A stretch of DNA of 64,000 nucleotides from Hibiscus mutabilis (taxonomy: Eukaryota > Streptophyta > Magnoliopsida > Malvales > Malvaceae): NCBI GenBank assembly GCA_019671005.1, contig CM033747.1, positions 22,533,188 through 22,597,187 on the forward strand. The letters run 5' to 3'. Below are positions 54,547 through 64,000 of this stretch, piece after piece. The translations under genes and the position numbers were made by a program. Below the pieces are notes generated by a model, which did no database searches, was not told the origin of the DNA, and saw only the letters and a list, made by a program, of their open reading frames with translations. Each line of letters opens with the position of its first letter. Position 1 is the stretch's first letter.

Positions 54547-54754
54547 AATTCAATGTCTTTTACCGCATCTTAATTCTTAAAACCGATATCAAGGTACTTA
54601 TTTCGATCCGATTCACACTTATACTGAAAAAAATTACTTATTGGGGAAGTTTACATTTTAGTCCCTCAACTTTTCTAAAGTTTACATTTTTAACCCCAAA
54701 ACTTTTAAAATTTACAATTTGGTCATTTACCTAAATTTGGGATATTACATGGCC

Positions 54755-55547
54755 TGACCGAACAGACCCTACTCTAATACTTCTACGAAGGACTGCTTCT
54801 GATAGAAATAAAGATGATCAACGCAGCTAGTGGAAGAGCTCTTGTAAATATGACTCCCACTACGGCCAAAAACCTCATTTCGACCATGGCCGCCAATGCA
54901 CAACCTTTTCGATCAAGAGAACCCACTCGACGGGTTCACGAGATAAGTACACCTTTTTAGAGGAAAAAATTGATAAGATAACTAATGTGGTTCAATATCT
55001 TATTGCAGGTAAAGCAAGTACAGCTAGACAATGCGAAATATGCACGATGCTAGATCATCCTACAAATTATTGCCCGATGCTTCAAGAAGATACCGCTGCT
55101 TAAGTAAATGCCGTAGGAAATTTTCCAGGACCTCCACAAAGGTAATACGATCCTAACGCCAATAATTACAATCTGGGGTGGGGGAATCATCTGAATTTCA
55201 ACTATAGAGCCAATGCTAGACCAAATCAAGCCTACCAACCAATGTCGTCTGTGCCACAACCGTACCAGCCGTCAAAACCGTTATTGGAGTCTATTGTCAA
55301 AAGATTGGAGCTATCTTAAGAGAAGTTCCAGAACCAAACTAGAACTCATTTACAAGAGCTAGATAAGCAGATGAGTCAACTAGCTCAAACTGTAGGACGA
55401 CTTGAATCGCAAGAGAAGTTGCCATCTCAAATCGAGCTGAACTCAAGGGAAACTATTAGCATTATCACCCTCCGATGTGGCACTGTTGTCGCACCTGAGC
55501 TCCTAGAAAAGGAAGCCACACGCTCCTAGAGTAAAAAGAAAGGTGAG
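54755..55547 (+). pseudogene. gag: E6 gag, second part
   Basis: Continues TEQTLLQYFYEGL directly from the first part. It carries zinc knuckle CEICTMLDHPTNYC (CX2CX4HX4C) at about 55031-55072. A 1-nt shift and several stops follow (TAA near 55101, TAG near 55146, TAA near 55317). The coiled stretch before protease contains QLAQTVGRLE. Confidence 0.78.
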
Positions 55548-56384
55548 TTGCAAAGTCCTTTCACGCCATCTCCCTACACCGTTCCACTACCCTTCCCGTC
55601 GAGATTAGTGAAGCGTGATAAGCAAGCCGAGGAACAAGAAATTCTTAGCGTGTTTCAGAAAGTAAAGATAAACATACCTCTCCTCGACATGATCCGAAAA
55701 GTGTCGAGATATGCCATATTCTTAAAGGATCTTTGCACAAACAAAATAAGGCTTACCGACAATGAAAAGGTAAACTTAGGTGAAAACATCTCAACTGTCA
55801 TTCAACGTAAGATTCCACCTAAGTAAAAGGATCAAGGTATGTTCACAATTCCTTGTAAAATCGGTAAGATAGGTATAAAGCGAGCTATGTGTGGTCTTGG
55901 TGCTTCTATTAATGTTATGTTGCTCTCTATTTATAATTTACTTAGTGCTGAGCCTTTGAAAGAAACATGTGTGAAAATTCAGCTCGCCGATAGATTCGTT
56001 GTTTATCCCGTAGAAGTTCTCGAGAATGTCTTCGTCAAGGTGAATGACTTAATTTTTCCCACAGATTTTTATATCATTGACATGGAAGATGATCGCACCA
56101 ATTCCTCCTCCGAGATTCTACTTGGTCGGCCCTTTTTTAGCACAGTACATACCAAAATTGACGTGAGAAGTGGAATTCTTACCATGGAATTCGATGGCAA
56201 AATTGTTAAATTTGATGTGTACAAGGCGATGAAGTATCTGGATACTGTGGCGAACATTAGTTTAATCGATATTATTGAGCATTTGGTTGATGATTTTGTA
56301 GAAACTAACTTGTCCGGTGATTTGTGCAAGGAACTAGAGGATGAGGACAAAGGAGGAGGAAGAGGATTTAGTCATGGTTTTTGA
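55548..56384 (+). pseudogene. pro: E6 protease (active-site Asp changed)
   Basis: Linker PLLDMIRKVSRYAIFLKDL, TAA at 55824, then an open 181-codon frame: CGLGASINVM where E1 has CDLGASIN, so the catalytic Asp is Gly. LADRFVVYPVEVLENVFVKV and ILLGRPFF are typical. It ends at 56384 where foreign sequence begins. The RT fingers expected next are missing. Confidence 0.8.
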
Positions 56385-56888
56385 AAATTATCTTTAAAGA
56401 ATATAATTCTTTATTATAATTATATTCCTTCTAGAACTTCTCCTATTTTCTTGGAATTTAATTCTTCTTTAACCTCTTCATGAAAATCAAACTCCTTTGG
56501 GATTTAGCTTTGCTCCACGTCATCTTGGGCTTGTCTAGTCATCAATTTCGACTACCATATCACCTTATTCTTTGTTGACAATTGCCCTGGCAACTGGCTC
56601 GGCGTCTCCTTCATGTATTGCCCTGGCAACTAGCTCGGCATCTCCTTCATGCATTGCCCTGGCAACTGGTTCTAGCATTGTTTAGGCAAGTGATTCTGCA
56701 CACACACAAAAACACACCAAAGCAGCATCTTTTTCCACAAAAATCACCAAGTTATGTAATCAAGCTCAACGGTGGAAAGAAACATGAATTAATGCATGAA
56801 TGACTAATTATGCAACTAATATGAGCTTAAGTCTAACAATAATATGAATAAAAAGGGTAATAAAAATAGTACTTTTGAACACTTATCA
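56385..56888 (-). repeat. Orphan fragment of E1-E5 family LTR
   Basis: On the plus strand it matches the LTR stretch from ATTATCTTTAAAGAATATAA to ACACTTATCA. The start of the LTR (56888) is intact. The other two thirds, with the internal region and other LTR, are absent. It holds three TTGCC..GGCAA motifs at about 56581-56670. Closest by eye to E5. Confidence 0.9.
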
Positions 56889-59213
56889 CATAACATAGAA
56901 TGATACTAAATTAACAAAGCAACACCACTACAAAATTTCACTAAATCCTTTATCTTGTGACACAAATTACATACATACATATAATATGATACTAAACTAA
57001 CAAATCAAAGCAAAATGTTAACAATAACTAGTACTTAATACTTTAACATATAACACAAAAACATAAATACGAGCATAAGCGTAAACACAAACCTAGACAT
57101 CACAAAGCTAATAGAAATTAAAACATGAAAATAAAAGGGAAATAACATCCTTCGGAATTAAACTAGTACATATTTAACATACTTGAACATACTAAAAATG
57201 ACACATAGAATACAACAAAAAAAGCATTCTAAAATATATATATATAATAGGAATAAACAAACTAACGACGTATTAACAGGATAATGCACATGAAAAATAT
57301 ATGAATATGAAATAAAGAGGCAACAAAAAACACACATAATACCTATATAAAAAACCACAAATCATACTAATGCAAAAACATTAAAACATAGCTATTTAAA
57401 ATAAAATAAAAAACATATAAAAGAAAACTGAAATAAAATAAAATAAAAACAGAAAGCTTACAAATTAAAATAAGAAATGACATTTGGGGATCTAATTAAG
57501 AACCGGACAAAACTTATAAGGACTGAGCGTGTAATTAAACTAAGGGGCATGCTCAGACTGAAAATATTGAAAACGCGGAGGGGCCAAGGGTGTGATTTCA
57601 CCAGTTGAACTCGGAATCTGTTTAATTTAGGGGATAAATTGAAAGATTTAAAAAAGAAAGAGGGACTAGGGTTGCAATTAGACCAAGGGGTAGACTCAAA
57701 GTGTAAACAACAGAAACGCGGGGATCCTTATTGTGTGATTTTACCATTTTAAAAGAATTAAGACTCTATAAAGCCCACTTATCCGGCTAAATTCCAACTT
57801 TTTACCATTATTTTGCTCTTTAAAGAAAACACCCCCTCTTTCATTTTCTCTCAACTTCAAACCCCTAATCCTCTGAAAATCACCCTCGGCAACCATACTC
57901 AGCCGGTCTCAGGCGAGGCTCGGCCGTAAGGCCACCTCAAGCTGTCCCGGAAAACGGTTGTACGACACCAAAAAACCCAGAGAGGACCTTCCACCCTTCT
58001 GTTTTGGAAGCCAAAACCCTAGACCTCTAATATTTCGAAACGAAAAAAGCAAAAAAAAAAAAACTCCTTAAACGGCTCACCCTTGAAGGCTTGTTGCTGG
58101 CCAGGAAGGTTCTTTTTGTTTTAACTCAGGTAAAAACTCCCTTTTTTCTTTTATCTTTTGATTTGTTTTCATGCATGCAAGTGAGAAAGAAAGAAAAGAA
58201 GTTTACCACTGGAAATTTTTTCGTGTTTATTTATGGAGACTGTAAAAACTGAAAACTCTTGTCCTCGGTTTGATACATATATTTTCCTTTTGTTTGGTAG
58301 AAGTAGAACATAAAGTACATATTTTTTGTGATTTGGTGACTGACAAAATCTATTTTTTGGTGTTTTGCACGCCTATGAGCGGTGGTTGAGGAGCCGATGA
58401 AAGAAGCATGGTGGAGGCGTTCACTATGTTAGACTTGTTCTTGGTCGTTGGATCAGATCTGATCCAGCGGCCGAGACGGCTCGATGCACGGACGGCCCAG
58501 ATACAATCTTGGAATAGGTAGGAATGCACAAGATAATGCCACATGGCGCCTTGGAACCCAAGGAGTCTTGTGTGTGTGATGCATGTGCCCGTGGGGAGCT
58601 GAGTGGCCTGCGCGTGTACCACACGCGGCAGCTGAGGAGGCTTTTCCCTTCGATCATGGTTGTTGGATCAAGATTTGATCCAACGGCTCTTGGTTGGCTA
58701 CGCATGAAAAAAATTAGGGTTGGATATATTTTTAGGGTTTTTGGACATGGGGTTTGGGTCGATCAGGTCATGTATTTAATTTTTGGTCTTGTAATTGGAC
58801 TTGGACTGTTAATTTTTTTGGGTTTTAATATATATGTTTTTTTATTTCACTTTAATTTGGCCTAATAATAATAATAATAATAATAATAAATATACGCACA
58901 CACTCATATATAACATACACGTACATTCAATCACATGATACAAACACACATACTTGATCTCACATAATATAAATATACATATTGTACATATACAAACAAT
59001 TACAACATACTTAACATATGAACCTACGTACGACACATATACACCATACTAATTATTAATACATACACACACATAATATATATAATACATGCGCTCACAC
59101 GTATCACACACAATTTTAATTATATAATAAACACACATACTAATAAAATCTATTAGTTATTAAGCTAATATTAACACGATATTTACAAACCAGATAAAAA
59201 TGAATGATTACAC
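56889..59213. other. Unresolved insert in E6
   Basis: No supported gene. 56889-57470 and 58890-59200 are A- and CA-rich. 57480-58860 has promoter- or LTR-like features: CTATAAAG near 57768, a C-rich leader, an A-run at 58050, and a splice-donor-like CAGGTAAAAA near 58128. It carries two near-palindromic GGATCAGATCTGATCC-type motifs (58448-58463, 58663-58683) and (TAA)n at 58863-58889. Confidence 0.45.
58863..58889 (+). repeat. (TAA)n microsatellite
   Basis: About nine uninterrupted ATA/TAA units. Confidence 0.9.
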
Positions 59214-60270
59214 GACTACAAGAAGTTGAACTCATTAACTCAAAAAGATCACTTTCCACTTCCTTTTATAGATCAGATGATAGAAGGATTGGCTGCTAAA
59301 TCTCACTATTGTTGTCTTGATGGCTTTTCAGGTTTCTTCCAGACCCCAAAAGTGCCAAAGGACCAAGAAAAAACCACTTGCACATGCCCCTTCGATACCT
59401 TCGCCTATCGGCAAATGCCTTTCAGTCTTTGTAACGCGCCTGCCACTTTCTAGAGATGTATGCTAAGTATATTCTCTGACTATGTCGAGAAAAGAATTAA
59501 ATTCTTCATGGATGACTTCACGGTATACGGTAATTCCTTTGATGAGTGCCTCTTAAACTTAACCAATGTGTTGAAACGATGCCTCAAGTACAACCTTGTG
59601 CTTAATTATGAAAAATGTCACTTTATGGTCGGTAAAGGTTTAATTATTGGTCATGTTGTTTCTTCTAATGGAATATCAATTAATAAGGCCAAAACTGACG
59701 TAATACGCTCACTCTCCTACCCCACAACTATGAGAGAAGTCCGCTCGTTTCTTGGTCATGTAGGATTTTACCTCGGGTTCATTAAAGATTTCTCAAAAGT
59801 GGTGAAGCCGCTTTGAAACTTGTTACAAAAAGACAAAGCCTTCGACTTCAACCAAGAATGCAAGGATTCCTTCGATATACTTAAGGAGAAGCTTGTTTCG
59901 GCATCGATCCTTCAACCTCCCAATTGGGACTATCTTTTCGAATTAATGTACGATGCGAGCGATTAGAGTGTTGGAGCCGTTCTAGGACAAAGGATCAACA
60001 AGGAGCCCCACGTCATAGCCTACGCGTCAAAAACACTAGATGCGGCTCAGCAAAATTATTCGACTACCGAAAAAAACTCTTTGCTATTTTTTTTGCTTTA
60101 GAAAATTTTTGTTCATACCTTCTTGGCTCTAAAATAATTGTTTTCTCTGATCATGCAGCTTTGAAGTATTTAATGAGCAAAAAGGAAGCAAATCGCGCCT
60201 AATCTGATGGATTTTACTCTTACAAGAGTTTAATCTAGAAATCAAGGAAGAAAAAGGAAGCGGGAACCTG
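59214..60270 (+). pseudogene. pol: E6 RT and RNase H (5' part missing)
   Basis: Resumes inside RT at DYKKLNSLTQKDHFPLPFID. Blocks CLDGFSGFFQ, RQMPFSLCNAPATF and FMDD (ttcatggatgac at about 59505-59516) are present. Stops: TAG after ATF (59453), TGA at 59815, TAG near 59964. Frameshifts split RNase H (SDHAALKYLMSKKEA). Confidence 0.85.
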
Positions 60271-61625
60271 GTGGTTGATCATCTCAACCGACTTCCCCTC
60301 TCCAATGTCGACGTGCCGATTCATGAAGAGTTCCCTGGGGAAAGCTTGATGTTGGTGCAAAAGACTATCCCATGGTATGCAGATCTAGTTAATTATTTAG
60401 CCACTGAGGTATTACCATCATATATGCCGCGAGCTGAAATGAACCGAATAAAGCGCAAATATCGATTCTACATTTAGGATGATCCATACCTTTTGAAACA
60501 TTGCTCGAATCAGGTAATTCGGTGTTGTGTTGACAAAAGCGAGGTAAAACATGTACTCAACTTTTGGTATTCTTATTCTTGCGGAGACCATTTTGGGCCA
60601 AAGTGAATTGGGCATAAGATTCTTGAATGTGGATGTTTTTTTGCCTAATATTTTTCATGATGCATATATGTTTTGCAAATCTTGTGAAAAATGTCAGCAC
60701 ACAGGTAATCTAAGTCGAAGGAACGAGATGCCTCTTAATCTGGTTCATAAATGCGAGATATTTGATGTGTGGGGAATCGATTACATGGGACCATTTGTCT
60801 CTTTCTTTGGCAACTGTTACATTATACTTGTTGTCGATTACGTATCAAAATGGGTAGAAGCTAGAGCTACCTGAAATAACGATGCCAAACTACTGTTAAA
60901 TTTTTAAAGATTTTTATTTTTTCCAGGTTTGACACGCCACGAGCAATAATAAGCGACTGAGCGAAACATTTTGTCAATCAGATTATTGAAGCACTAGTGA
61001 AGAAATATGGAGTAACACAGAGAATAGCCACCGCTTGCCATCCTCAGACGAACGGTCAAGCAAAAATATCAAATCAAGAAATTAAAGCGATTCTTGAAAA
61101 AATAGTCAAGCCGAACTACAAGGATTGGAGTTTGAATTTGATTGATGCCATGTGGGCATACTGAATCGTATATAAAGGTCCCATCGGTATACCGCCTAGT
61201 CTTTAGTAAGTCATCCCATTTGTCGGTTGAGTTAGAACATAAAGCTTATTGGGCGGTTAAGGAATGCAATATGGAGATGGATGCGATAGGTGAGAAAAGG
61301 AAGCTTCATCTTCAAGAACTTGAAGAAATTCACATAAACGCTTACGATAGTGCCCAGATATACCAAGATAAAACAAAAGAATTCCCCGATCGTCAAATTT
61401 CCTTTAAATCTTTTTCTATTGGGCAGAATGTTCTACATTTTAATTCAAGGTTTAAAATTTTGCAGGAAAACTTCGATCGAAGTGGCTAGGACCTTTCACG
61501 ATAACTCAAATATTTCCCTATGGTGCAGTCAAAGTTCAAGATGATTCGGGCACTTATTTTAAGGTGAATGGTCAACGGTTGAAGTTGTACTATGAGAACC
61601 GTCAAGCATATGAGATTGAATAGAT
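60271..61625 (+). pseudogene. int: E6 integrase (broken)
   Basis: PWYADLVNYLA block, zinc finger end CKSCEKCQHTGNLSRR, core WGIDYMGPF and DYVSKWVEA. Then TGA near 60871, a stop in the ISD block near 60958, and Lys in place of Glu (NGQAKIS). The C-terminal KVNGQRLKLYYEN is followed by LNERQP-type sequence at about 61680-61705. Multiple frame changes. Confidence 0.83.
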
Positions 61626-62553
61626 TTGGAGGAACTTATAGTCCGTGTCAGGTCGTCGAGCTAATCAACGTTAAACTAAGAGCTTTAATGAGAGGCAACC
61701 CATCTTTATTTTTGTTTGCTTTATTTAATTTTATTTCTTCATTTTTATTGCAAATTCATGAAATCTTTATTTTACTTGTAATTTTTAGGTACCTAGGTAT
61801 TTTTTGATTCGAAGGTAATTAGACTCGGATGCGGCATTTTTTATTGAATATGACGAAAATTTGTTCCCTGGGCAGCATAAGATTCACGAACCGCAGCTGG
61901 GATTTTCTTTAAACTCTTGTACGCACCGTTTTATTAAACGGTGCATGTTAGCATACCCTCAAACTATTTTTTTGCCACCCATTCTATAATTGGTAGGCCT
62001 CACTTCTTCTTCTTATCTTTCAAACCAATTAAAACTCACTCTTATCTTTTATTTTTAAAAACCCCACGTGCCAAAAAAATTACCCCACCCACTTTGAATC
62101 CTCTTCAAATCGGCAACTCCTCACAACCTCTTTATTCCCTTTTGCCAAAACAAAACCCGAGCCAGTAGCCCCAACTCATATGCCCTAGCCCTGTAACGTC
62201 TCACCATTTCTAGTCACACGTCTGCGCTATCCTTGCCCTCAACCGCAAGTGACCAACTCTGCACTGCCCATAATCGTCCAAACATGAAACTAAGAGTCTC
62301 GTAACTCTATGCCGCTGGTAAACCTCGGTGGGCGGCGATAGTTTACCTCTTCAGCGTTTGTCAAAGTGCATAGCAGTTTAGAGCCCACTGATCCACCACT
62401 CGCTCCCCGTCGAGGACGTGGCTGAATGCTACATTCCCTTATTCACAATGTGTCGTCGACCCCTTCTTCATCAAACGAAAACTATTCTCGCAACTCTAAT
62501 GTCACCGAACCGAGTAACCCATGACTAAATTCATCGTTCCCCTCTTTCTAGTC
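61626..62553 (+). other. E6 spacer between integrase and third ORF
   Basis: No clear gene. T-rich block 61700-61800, then C-rich leader-like sequence. It is placed like the spacer of E1 and E3. Confidence 0.5.
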
Positions 62554-62554
62554 G

Positions 62555-63950
62555 ATGCCCACGGTCGAGTCCTCCTCCTTCTACCCTATGCAATCTATCG
62601 TGCCTCCTCGCTCAATGCACTCGGATACCACGGATCAATATGTCGAGGTAATTTTTGAACCTATTTCAATTTTTCCCTTGCTAATGTACCATCCTACTTT
62701 TGGTTACATAGAAGATTTTGCTACCGGATTTCCACCAACGGGGCAGTCCATGGCCAACCCGAATTGGCATCCCCTTACATTTAAATTCTGAACGGCCTGC
62801 TTTGCCCACATTCGAGTCGAGTACAGGTAATTATTGGATGCCTCTCGACAGCCCACCACCGCAAACCAAGAATCTCGAACGAAACGTCGAGGCTGACATT
62901 ATGTTGTCTCGGCCGAGGAACACTTGCAAGGGTTTCTCCATTTCAAAAATAAGGAACTCATCCAGTTCGAAGCAGTCTGTCATCGCCTTTTTTGCGTTTG
63001 TAAGTACATTCTGGTTCAAACATTAGATATATTACATTTATGAGAATCGGTGGAATCAGACTTTGCTGCAATTGGTTGGTCTTTATACTCCAAAATTAAG
63101 TGTGGAACATTTTATGAGTTAGTTTTTTAATTTTATGCCATATTCAATTTTTCCAACAACGTTTGATTAATGTTCAATCCTCGGATATAGTGTCTTTTCG
63201 TTTGTGCGGACAATACTTCTGTATGTCTATTTTGATTTTAATCTTGCCATGGATTTCGTGACGGATGTCACAGAATTTGATTATTTGACTACTTTTCTTG
63301 AGATGCCACAGGATTTCGATGCAAAAGAAGCTTACGCAGCGCTTACCAGTTCGTTGGACCTACAATTCAACCCACGAACAACAAAGGCACTCCACATTCA
63401 TGATCCGACCCTTTGTTATATACACCGATTCTTGGCTTACAATTACTCGGGAAAAAACGATTCTTTTTTCTTCCTTGAGCAAGGGTGAACTTTTCTTCCT
63501 TTGGTGTATGTTAACCGGTTGAAAGGTTAACTTAGGTTATTAGTTCGTCTGCGCCTTCGAGACCATCATATGATCTAACTGTCCTCTTATTCTTGGCCCT
63601 TACATTACTCATCTCTCTTCTCGTCTTTTTGCATCCACTTTTGATATCACTCACTTTACTTACGCCTTTTTATGGATGCTTTAGATGAGCATTGCTTGGA
63701 TTCGATGGGACTACTTGCCAAAACTCCTACCGTATCATACTTTGTACCTCCCGGCACCATGACCCTCAAAGGTGAGTGTGTCTACATCCGAAGAAATGCA
63801 CCACCGTAGGCGCCTAATAATCCACGGCCGGATGTGCAAACCCAGCTCAATGAGGTGCATGGCCTCCTGAACACTATCGAAGCAAACGTTGTCGAGATCC
63901 TCTTTTATCTTCGCCTGAGTGCCTCTCACCATGGTTGCGGTCATCACTAA
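62555..63950 (+). pseudogene. E6 third-ORF region (decayed)
   Basis: Short frames in the place of the third ORF: 62555-62791 (MPTVESSSFYPMQSIVPPRS..., Pro/Ser/Met-rich) and 63204-63488 (MDFVTDVTEFDYLTTFLEMP, YAALTSSLDLQFNP). 63660-63950 contains MDALDEHCLDSMGLLAKTP in pieces. Composition and position fit an Athila ORF2, but I cannot align it convincingly with E3. Confidence 0.4.
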
Positions 63951-64000
63951 ACATGAAGAGTATCTCTATTCTTTCTCTTATACATTAATTTTCGTATTGG

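Larger units (their letters stand above)
51272..54749 (-). mobile_element. Solo-LTR-like insert (3478 bp) in E6 gag
   Basis: Ends are TGTAACACCC and GGGATATTACA, flanked by a 5-bp duplication TGGCC (51267-51271, 54750-54754). Removing the insert and one duplicate rejoins gag in frame. No terminal direct repeats and no long ORF, so a solo LTR is the best fit. A large non-autonomous element is possible. The strand is assigned from the sense of the 5S-like stretch only and is tentative. Confidence 0.7.
49190..64000 (+). mobile_element. E6: second Athila-like lineage, decayed, extends beyond window
   Basis: LTR, PBS, gag, protease, RT, RNase H, integrase and a third-ORF region on the plus strand, interrupted by 51272-54749 and 56385-59213. 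No 3' LTR is reached. Protein identity to E1-E5 is clearly lower, while the PBS type and domain order are the same. Confidence 0.85.

Noticed and set aside
58350..58865. Overlapping frames on both strands (up to 113 codons) as possible genes
   Set aside because: No recognisable domain, no codon pattern, and open on both strands in a GC-richer stretch.

Overview
Plant nuclear DNA, most likely a eudicot, in gene-poor heterochromatin-like sequence. I recognise no host gene, tRNA gene or CRISPR array. Almost every base belongs to LTR retrotransposons, mainly one Athila-like Ty3/gypsy family: PBS matching the tRNA-Asp 3' end, gag-protease-RT-RNase H-integrase order, and a third ORF of the 'putative plant transposon protein' type. 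Which plant this is cannot be fixed from the window.

Layout. (1) 1-27885: element E1 (+), whose 5' LTR lies just outside the window. Its 3' LTR (8658-9492 plus 27190-27885) is split by element E2 (+, 9493-27184, target duplication CTCAT). The 3' LTR of E2 (13891-14512 plus 26231-27184) is split by element E3 (-, 14513-26225, duplication GAGAG). (2) 27886-29784: 5' end of a Ty1/copia element (-), into whose leader E1 seems to have inserted. (3) 29785-30225: old sequence with a gag-like minus-strand reading frame. (4) 30226-40453: E4 (-, duplication GTAGC). (5) 40462-48155: E5 (-, duplication GCTGT/GCTGC), only a few bases from E4. (6) 48156-49189: old unresolved sequence. (7) 49190-64000: E6 (+), a second, more decayed Athila-like lineage. 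It is interrupted by a 3.5 kb solo-LTR-like insert carrying a 5S rRNA-like stretch (51272-54749), by an orphan piece of the E1-E5 family LTR (56385-56888), and by unresolved sequence (56889-59213).

How the parts work together. E1, E3 and E4 are coding (formerly autonomous) copies. E2 and E5 are a non-autonomous partner lineage. They share the LTR ends, PBS, polypurine tract and 3' UTR structures, but have a different U5 region, their own leader and gag-like ORF, and little or no polymerase, so they presumably relied on proteins supplied by relatives such as E3. No copy has an intact gag-pol. The E3 third ORF (487 codons) is the only long gene with no visible lesion besides the E3 protease-RT-RNase H frame, whose protease active-site Asp is changed to Asn. 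The most unusual signals are family-wide and non-coding: a GTTGCC-NN-GGCAAC palindrome repeated through LTRs and coding linkers, an array of 26-nt CTAGAG...CTCTAG hairpins in the 3' UTR, and an AGGA-loop hairpin placed before both the true and a second, upstream polypurine tract.
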